NCBI GenBank assembly: GCA_036245525.1
Contig: BTPG01000005.1
Span: 214,558,224-214,622,223 of the forward strand
Source: Semisulcospira habei
Lineage: Eukaryota > Mollusca > Gastropoda > Semisulcospiridae
Direction: 5' to 3'
DNA: 64,000 nucleotides
Shown: piece by piece, positions 59,109 to 64,000 of the stretch
Position numbering within the stretch: the first letter of the stretch is position 1
Layout of the letters: each line of letters opens with the position of its first letter
Notes under the pieces: model-generated
The model's input: the letters and a program-made list of their open reading frames with translations, nothing else
Told to the model about the DNA's origin: nothing
Databases searched by the model: none
Position numbers and translations under genes: made by a program

Positions 59109-61064
59109 AACGGCAAGTTTGAAAACTGGTCCTGTTACCAATAACTTCTACCGTTGGAAAATAAAGGTTCATTGTTCATTGTTCTCTCTCTCTTTTTCTC
59201 TCCGTGTGTGTGTGTGTGTATGTTGTGATAAAAGCTATAAAACAAAAAAATCAACATTTAGGAACGATTGTGAGTTTTTTTCTCCTTTTGTGTACATTTA
59301 AAATAACTAGAATTGATTGATTTTTTATTCCATCTGTTACAGCTGAAAACATCACCAGGGTCATCACGGAAGCAATCAAAGAATGGAAACTGCCGGGTGT
59401 GCTGAGTCTCACACTTGTGTCGGACAACGCATCAAACATGGTCAAGGCTGGAAAGCTGCTGCAATGCCATCTGCACTTGGGATGCTTTGCACACACACTC
59501 AACCTTGCAGTTCAGAAGGCGCTCAAGGTGGATGAAACCGCAGCCATATTGAGTAGAATCAGGCGGATATCTACCTTCTTTCACAGGAGTCATTTGGCTT
59601 CCAACCTTCTCCATGCAAAGGCAGAACTGCTTCAACTGAAGGCAAAAAAGCTGAAGGTTGATGTTTGTACCAGGTGGAACTCCACCTTTGACATGCTATC
59701 ACGATTTCTGTACCTGCAGGATGCTGTCGTAGCTGTGATTCGCTCCAAAGAACTGAGCTATCTCAAAGAGCGTGACATCACGAGTCTGAATGACGAGGAG
59801 GCCGCCGCCGCACATGAACTTGAAGCTTTTCTGAAACCTCTGAAGGACATGACGACCTTCATGTGCACGGAGGAGATGCCGACTTCGTCTGTGATCATGC
59901 CCCTTCTTCAGAGTCTGCTTGGCGAAAAAGGACATCTTCGCCCAAAGCCAGACAACTCCATGTCCGTCCAGCAAATGAAGGCTATCATGGCAGCAGATCT
60001 GGAGGGCCGGTATGCAGAACAGAGAGAGATGTTGCAGACGATTTCAGCTTTGGACCCACGCTTCAAGTCTTTCTCCTACATAAAAAGAAGTACCCAACGG
60101 AGAAAGAAACATGCTTAGAAAAGACGGGTACAAACACAATTTATTAATATTTCGGGTAAATACCCTTTGTCAAAAAAGACAAACAAACAAACAGAGAGAT
60201 TAGCCGCTATTTATCTTCATTGGCAGAAGGAATGTGGCAACTGAAGGAGGTGTGGGTACTTCTTTGCATATTACATGCTTGGCAGTCACCTTTTTGGTCT
60301 GGATTGCTTATTTCTCCTACATGGCACCAGAACAACGCGATGGCATCTTCCGCAAACTCACCGACGTCACAGTGAGCTTGCACACAAAACCCAAGACCGT
60401 CGAAGCAGTCAAAGCAGATCCTGGAACTTCAGCAGAACCTGGAACTTCAGCCACCCCCAGTCCGCCAGCTCTTGATGAGCATGCCCATGATGTTGAGGTT
60501 CTTGAGGAGATCCAAGAAGAGCATTTTGTAAAGACAGAGAGACCCGAGGACGAACGGAAGTACTAGAGCAAAGGAGCGTGCCTGCTTGACTCCCTCCTGG
60601 CAGATGTCTTTGTCACACATGTTGAGCCGAGCAAGACCACCTACCAGCAGGGAGCTGAAGAAGTCGAGAAGTATCGAGAGGAGAAATCGATTGGCATGGC
60701 GGAGAACCCACTCTTGTGGTGGAAACAGAATGAGTACCGCTTCCCTCTGTTGGCTAGGGTGGCGAGGATTTACCTTGCCATCCCGGCTACGAGTGTGCCC
60801 TCTGAGAGGGTGTTTTCGACAGCTGGGGACATTCTGACCAGCCAAAGGGCTACCCTGAACCCAGAGCATGTGGACAAGCTCCTCTTTCTGAAAAAGAACT
60901 TGTAAAGTCATGCACTGTTCTTTTCAGAAAGTGGAGACTGTCCTACTGATATGGCTGCCATGCCTAATCGTTTTCGTACAGTTCAATAAAAAAAAAATTA
61001 AAAAAAAAAAAAAAAAAAAAGCATTAAAAAGTTTCTCTTATTAGGAGTGTAATTTTCATTTTCT

Positions 61065-61099
<35 letters not shown>

Positions 61100-62422
61100 T
61101 TATCCATCCAGAAAGTCTACGTCTGTAGGTTTCATTTAATGATTCAGTGTGTTTTTTTCCCCATAGTATTTGTTTACCTGATTTTGTATTCAAAGTGAAC
61201 ACTGAATAATTAAAGTTTGTTTATAAAAAAACGATCACCGGTGTGTTTGAGTCTGTCTTTTCTCATTTTGTTTCAACTTCTTCATGCATTCTTGTATGTA
61301 CAAGTGGCCAGATTGTCATCAAATTACATGGGATCGGGGACGGCGGTATACCATTGGAAAATATCAGTACTGGCAAAAAATATCACGGTATATCGCGGTA
61401 CGGCCGTCTTCACGGTACACAGCTCTATACTTGACTGCAAGTATCAGTCAGACTCCCGCTATTTTTGGTGAGGAAACTTTGAAGTCTGTTTTTTGAACTC
61501 GTGTAACGAGTGACAAAGCCAGATAGATGATAAATATTTGTAAGTGTAATTTTGTGTGATATGCTTGGTTTGTGAGCATATTTTCTTGTTGCTATGACTT
61601 ACTGTGAATATTAACCCTGTAGCCCCAGATCCCTACAGCAGGAGAGGTCTTGACCATGATAATTCAAGGGTAGTGCCAGATGAGCTTGGCGCCTTCAGGC
61701 GCCAAGTTCATCTGGCACTACCCTTGAATTATCATCGTCAAGACATCTCTTGCAAATGGTTCGTAATCATTAGGAACAACTCCAAAATTTGAAAAATGGG
61801 ACCTTGGGGTCAAAATGGTTAACCCTTTCAACCCTTTGGCTGCTTTTCCCACATTTTGGAGATGTCACCCAATGACTATGTACCCGTTGCAGGAGATGGA
61901 TCGACCATGACAGTTCAAGGGTAACTAGTGCCAAATTAGCCGGGCGCATGATGGTACCAAGCTAATCTGGCACAACCTTTAAATTACCATGGTCAATCCA
62001 TTTCTTGCTGTAATGCATCAGGGCTAAATACGTTCTTGTTTTTTTCCTTCTTTTTATTTCACGTTAACCCTTTGGCTGTCAGTAGCAGTTTTTGTTTGTG
62101 GTGGTCCCGCAGGACGTCGGGGTGTTGTTATCCCTGCAGGAACTATCGCGACAAAAGCGGCCACTGATAGGCAAAGGGTTAATCCCCTTGTACACGCAGC
62201 CTCGACCTCTGTACTGTACCTGTTGCCTTAGGTTCGGCGAAGGACCCAGATGTGGGCTTGGATTATTACCTGAAGGGCTGTGAGAGTGGTTACCTGCCTG
62301 CCTGCCACAACGCAGGGCTTATCCTGCACAGCGACAAGATCGGTTCTGTCACAGACTCGCCACGAGCCGTGCAACTCCTCACAAATGCGTGCGAACAGAA
62401 GCACACAGCGAGCTGCTACCAG
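54086..62422 (+). CDS. COA7: COA7, cytochrome c oxidase assembly factor 7 (5' three exons)
   Basis: COA7 is a mitochondrial intermembrane-space protein of Sel1-like repeats with paired cysteines. It is needed for cytochrome c oxidase assembly. The coding exons are 54086-54185, 55831-55971 and 62232-62422: 432 nt, 144 codons, all junctions in phase. The product reads [20 protein letters not shown] and [20 protein letters not shown]. Next come [30 protein letters not shown], a [14 protein letters not shown] repeat and [12 protein letters not shown]. The Cys spacing (Ala-Cys...Ser-Cys at repeat edges) is that of the family. Vertebrate COA7 is about 230 residues, so roughly the last 85-90 lie beyond the window. 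Either of two adjacent ATGs (54086, 54089) may start it. Intron 1 is mostly a minisatellite. Intron 2 (6.26 kb) holds two hAT elements. Confidence 0.9.
54425..54630. mobile_element. Palindromic MITE, family 1, in COA7 intron 1
   Basis: Flanks TTTAGCCCCGGGACCC and GGGACCTTGGGGCTACAGGG. Core 54469-54557 with a rearranged centre (TTAAAATTTATGAAAGGCGTC). Confidence 0.8.
54703..55830 (+). repeat. 34-bp minisatellite made of the COA7 exon 2 splice acceptor
   Basis: About 33 tandem units of GTTGTCATCGCCATGTTGGT plus CGTGTTGCCTGCAG. The true acceptor, TTTCCTGCAG|GTTGTCATCG at 55830/55831, is the last unit edge. Every unit thus repeats the last bases of the intron and the first ~11 bases of exon 2. 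Three to four units are shortened (CAGTTTGTTGTGTTGCCTGC or CAGGTTGTTGTGTTGCC). There are no stops in any forward frame. Confidence 0.95.
55831..55971 (+). CDS. COA7: COA7 coding exon 2
   Basis: 141 nt, phase 1 at both ends (G|GT Gly at each junction). Acceptor TTTCCTGCAG, donor GGCAGAG|GTGGGC. It codes for [20 protein letters not shown] and [13 protein letters not shown]. Confidence 0.9.
56076..57381 (+). mobile_element. Non-autonomous hAT-like element with zinc-finger ORF
   Basis: The ends are CAGACCTGTTTATGC at left and GTAAACAGGTCTG at right, a ~12-bp terminal inverted repeat. The insertion is in a GT-rich run, which hides the target duplication. The left subterminal region repeats CTCCCGAT six times. 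The right repeats TCTCCCTATTTT three times. Such clustered subterminal motifs are typical transposase-binding sites. One short ORF remains (56361-56855). Confidence 0.75.
56361..56855 (+). CDS. BED/TTF-like zinc-finger N-terminal transposase fragment
   Basis: 164 codons from [13 protein letters not shown]. An acidic/basic start is followed by W-rich [20 protein letters not shown]2H2-type finger comes next ([18 protein letters not shown], then [10 protein letters not shown]), then a helical tail ending near [10 protein letters not shown]. The frame stops at TAG inside GCAAGTGAGTAG. GTGAGT there looks like a splice donor. About 36 nt later, CCCCAATTAG precedes sequence that resumes an open frame ([14 protein letters not shown] to YYKSLKK, stop at 57039). 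It looks like an internal deletion of the catalytic core that kept the first and last exons. It may be expressed as a DNA-binding fragment or be dead. Confidence 0.6.
   Translation: MASKKKICRERSDSCSDDSCDTEEEKTKALATRKKRVKYAAKWRSEWRSDFPDFRPSAKSNSHAFCTVCKRDISVSHGGKNDISKHEQSEAHKSCAEPASQGSIGKFFVKAPTFSVDGLEQATTRAEAIMCQLIAQQNLSLSTADVLVQTFKTMFPDSKIAASE
57460..57530. mobile_element. Degenerate fold-back element, family 2
   Basis: AGACATGGATCCTCACAAGC faces CCATGAGGGTTTATGTGTCT, then TTGCTGACACCA. Confidence 0.65.
58491..58520. repeat. Poly-G tract
   Basis: About 30 G in the transposase intron. Confidence 0.9.
58862..59338. repeat. (CT)n and SINE-like tails inside the hAT coding region
   Basis: Two long CT tracts (58864-58943, 59014-59107) separate two copies of GGCAAGTTTGAAAACTGGTC plus TTGGAAAATAAAGGTTCATTG. 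The outer edges lie between the codons for PESH and AENI of the transposase, so the block entered coding sequence. Confidence 0.85.
60070..60322. mobile_element. 229-bp insertion with 12-bp target duplication
   Basis: TTTCTCCTACAT flanks 60082-60310 at 60070-60081 and 60311-60322. The insert contains the palindrome GGGTAAATACCC and GTCAAAAAAGAC. It splits SFSY from [10 protein letters not shown] of the transposase. Class not recognised. Confidence 0.75.
60985..61100. repeat. Poly-A and poly-T tracts
   Basis: An A-rich run (60988-61020) and a T run (61064-61098), about 45 bp apart, able to pair. Confidence 0.9.
61611..61822. mobile_element. Full-length palindromic MITE, family 1, TTAA ends
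   Basis: TTAACCCTGTAGCCCCAGAT at left, TTGGGGTCAAAATGGTTAA at right. Core 61651-61741. Confidence 0.85.
61819..62035. mobile_element. Palindromic MITE, family 1, abutting and sharing TTAA
   Basis: TTAACCCTTTCAACCCTTTG at left and CAGGGCTAAATACGTT at right. Core 61902-61996, diverged. Confidence 0.75.
62064..62182. mobile_element. Fold-back MITE, family 3, TTAA ends
   Basis: TTAACCCTTTGGCTGTCAGT faces CACTGATAGGCAAAGGGTTA with GTCCCGCAGGACGTC-type inner repeats. Confidence 0.85.
62232..62422 (+). CDS. COA7: COA7 coding exon 3
   Basis: Acceptor TGTTGCCTTAG, donor TACCAG|GTAGGG. 191 nt, ends in phase 0. It codes for a Sel1-like repeat, [20 protein letters not shown], then [20 protein letters not shown]. 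The next exon lies outside the window. Confidence 0.9.
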
Positions 62423-62814
62423 GTAGGGCATTCAAATGCAGGTCTTAAGGTATAAATAGTTCGCAGCGTGCATACAGCTACGGCCCTCTGACCGACGTCG
62501 GTTGCATGTTACCCATACACAGCTGTTGCCACCTATGCTGGTCTGATGGTCTGAGGATTTTTTGTACCATGGGTAGCTGTGCGCTGGCCAAGTGTGGCCA
62601 CTGTCAGTCTGAGAACTGTGTGCTTACTGGGAGGGTGCTGGTACCCTTTGACTGTGGTGTCATGCCATGTTCAGGACATGGATCAACCTTGGTTAGCTCA
62701 GTAGTAGTGCTGGCTCAAGCCCTCCACTCCATTTCTTGCAGTTTGTAAATTGTAGTCTTCGATGGATAAATTTTGACAGGTACAGAAAAAAATGGAAAGC
62801 CTTCCATCACCGGG

Positions 62815-63025
62815 AAAGCCTCAGGCTGATGTCGGCCTCAGTTGGCCCGCTATTCGTGGGTCAGCTGAGGCTGACATCAGCCCGCGACAAATCTTGACAC
62901 ACAAAAAAGAAAGGTCCTAAATGACAGGATGTTTCTTTTTTATCAAGATTTGTCTCGGGCCGACGTCAGCCTCAGGTGGCCTGCGAATAGCGGGCCAGCT
63001 GAGGCCGACATCAGCCCAAGGCCAG
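62815..63025. mobile_element. Pair of family-4 hairpins in opposite arrangement
   Basis: GCTGATGTCGGCCTCAGTTG...CAGCTGAGGCTGACATCAGC (62820-62882) and GGGCCGACGTCAGCCTCAGG...CAGCTGAGGCCGACATCAGC (62956-63020). The spacer itself pairs: GCGACAAATCTTGA with TCAAGATTTGTCTCG. Confidence 0.85.
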
Positions 63026-63384
63026 TTTTGTGCCTGTAGCTTCAGACATACACATGGATGTTTACACTAGCTGTTGCAATTTTTTTAAGGTTGTGTGACA
63101 ACACAAACCTCACCCCGTCACACCCTGTCCCATCCCCTTGTATTCTTGATGGTGTACGTGTGCAGCTTCGTGATTAGTACAGTACTGATGTACAGTCTAT
63201 CTTTGCTGCGTTTAAAGTATGTGGCAGAGTGTAGAACCCCTGGGAAGGGCTTTGGTCATGCTGTTTGCCCTGATGACAGTTTTAAATCAGAGCTGAAAAC
63301 TTGTAGTGCGTATTGGGTCTCAGATGTCAAATATTGACGTGAAGCAGCAGATATCAAAAGCAGCAAAGCAGCAAATGTGAGATC
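63026..63384. other. COA7 intron 3, nothing recognised
   Basis: An 80-codon frame at 63095-63337 has no signature and no splice support. Confidence 0.5.
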
Positions 63385-63536
63385 AGTTGTGGGATTTTTT
63401 TGTGCTGTAGTTGTGATTTTGTTTTTGCTGTAGTTGTGGGGGTTTTTGCTGTAGTTGTGGGTTTTTTTGCTGTAGTTGTGGATTTTTTTGCTGTAGTTGT
63501 GATTTTTTTGCTGTAGTTGTGGGGTTTTTTGCTGTT
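63385..63536. repeat. ~25-bp minisatellite
   Basis: Six to seven units of TTTTTTGCTGTAGTTGTGGG with variable T and G runs. Confidence 0.9.
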
Positions 63537-64000
63537 AACTCTTTCCTATTGTACAATTTTCAGCGAGTCAGTTCCCTGCAGACATAGCAGGAAAAAGGAC
63601 ACATGTTCCCTGGTGACGTACATTTTTGGGGTAGATTAAATTAATTTTCACAGCCTCCCAAGCTAACAACCATAGATAAATTGGGTATCATTGGAAAGAG
63701 CATTAAAAGTACTTTTCAAAACTGCACGTGTTCGTGCTTCAGTTTAGTGGGAAGTTGAACCAATTTGCTTATTATGCAACAGAACAAACATGGCGGAGCA
63801 AAAAATGAGAAACGTGGTTTTGGTAGCAACAGTGTAAGCACATGCATCGAAAAACCCAGATTTACTCATCAACATGGCAGAAAAAAGTATTCCACAAGCA
63901 AAGGAATCACACAAGAGATCTGTCCCTTCTTGAATCACAATTTTATGAGCTAAAAATCACTGTTGAAACCGCGCTCATGAGGATTGAACAAGCTCATCCT
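63537..64000. other. COA7 intron 3, nothing recognised
   Basis: No repeat or exon that I can support up to the window end. Confidence 0.5.

Larger units (their letters stand above)
57860..60905 (+). pseudogene. hAT transposase, disabled
   Basis: The BED finger starts at [21 protein letters not shown] homopolymer frameshift near 57945-57955 separates it from [20 protein letters not shown]. In-frame stops follow at 58128 and in [11 protein letters not shown] (about 58278). An intron (58410-58732, GTAAGT...GTGCAG) precedes [20 protein letters not shown] (first catalytic Asp). The coding part is then interrupted by 58862-59338. It resumes with [16 protein letters not shown] (second Asp), [11 protein letters not shown] and [10 protein letters not shown], up to [12 protein letters not shown] 229-bp insert follows (60082-60310), then a stop at 60564. 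The C-terminal dimerisation domain is well kept: [53 protein letters not shown]. It cannot make a full protein. Confidence 0.9.
57654..61427 (+). mobile_element. hAT transposon (Ac/ZBED-like), decayed
   Basis: The perfect 8-bp target duplication TACTTGAC lies at 57646-57653 and 61428-61435. The ends TAGAGGTGCACGGTATTACC and GGTACACAGCTCTA are imperfect inverted repeats. Subterminal regions are rich in GGTATACCG-type palindromes on both sides. The transposase is recognisable from the BED finger to the hAT dimerisation domain but is broken. The 8-bp duplication, TAGAG termini and domain order define the hAT superfamily. Confidence 0.93.

Noticed and set aside
58749..59301. Ser/Leu-rich ORFs of 131-156 codons
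   Set aside because: Translations of the CT microsatellites.
1..64000. tRNA, rRNA or other structured RNA genes
   Set aside because: I saw no convincing tRNA A/B box pairs or rRNA sequence. The many hairpins are MITEs.

Overview
The window reads as animal nuclear DNA: spliced genes, long introns, many transposons, and no bacterial operons. COA7-like coding exons, a DIRS retrotransposon, RTE-like and CR1/L2-like LINEs, hAT elements and dense fold-back MITEs would suit a marine invertebrate, probably a lophotrochozoan such as a gastropod mollusc. The species assignment is inference; nothing in the sequence names the organism.

I support three host genes. (1) A minus-strand multi-pass membrane protein of 249 aa is split over five coding exons between 26627 and 1956, with a 5' UTR exon near 27707. 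Its last intron is about 19.4 kb and carries most of the left third of the window. I do not recognise the family. (2) A minus-strand gene (47050-50931, non-coding first exon ending at 53851) encodes a low-complexity nuclear-looking protein of about 1290 aa with in-frame minisatellites. (3) COA7, the cytochrome c oxidase assembly factor, is on the plus strand (exons 54086-54185, 55831-55971, 62232-62422) and continues past the window end. Genes 2 and 3 are head to head and share a short promoter with an ETS/GABP-type motif.

Mobile DNA dominates. At 8331-20524 a decayed DIRS element holds a younger, nearly intact DIRS element (13104-19362). The pair sits in a minisatellite that also took a LINE 3' fragment. 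The younger copy has Gag, RT-RNase H and tyrosine recombinase ORFs, inverted termini, and an internal complementary region that spells the joined ends. A CR1/L2-like LINE lies at 28611-31321, an RTE-like LINE at 41720-43776, and a truncated RTE-like copy at 31566-32425 with a 13-bp target duplication. COA7 intron 2 carries two hAT-type elements (56076-57381 and 57654-61427, the latter with a perfect 8-bp target duplication). More than 30 palindromic MITE copies, many bounded by TTAA, are scattered throughout.

The most unusual feature is that two genes each carry an intronic minisatellite whose repeat unit is a copy of the gene's own 3' splice site and exon start. COA7 intron 1 has about 33 units of 34 bp, and intron 2 of the membrane protein gene has about 7 units of 90 bp. 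Both arrays offer the splicing machinery many decoy or alternative acceptors in open frames. Separately, two very homogeneous arrays (66 bp x 16 and 34 bp x 8) are built from hairpin units.
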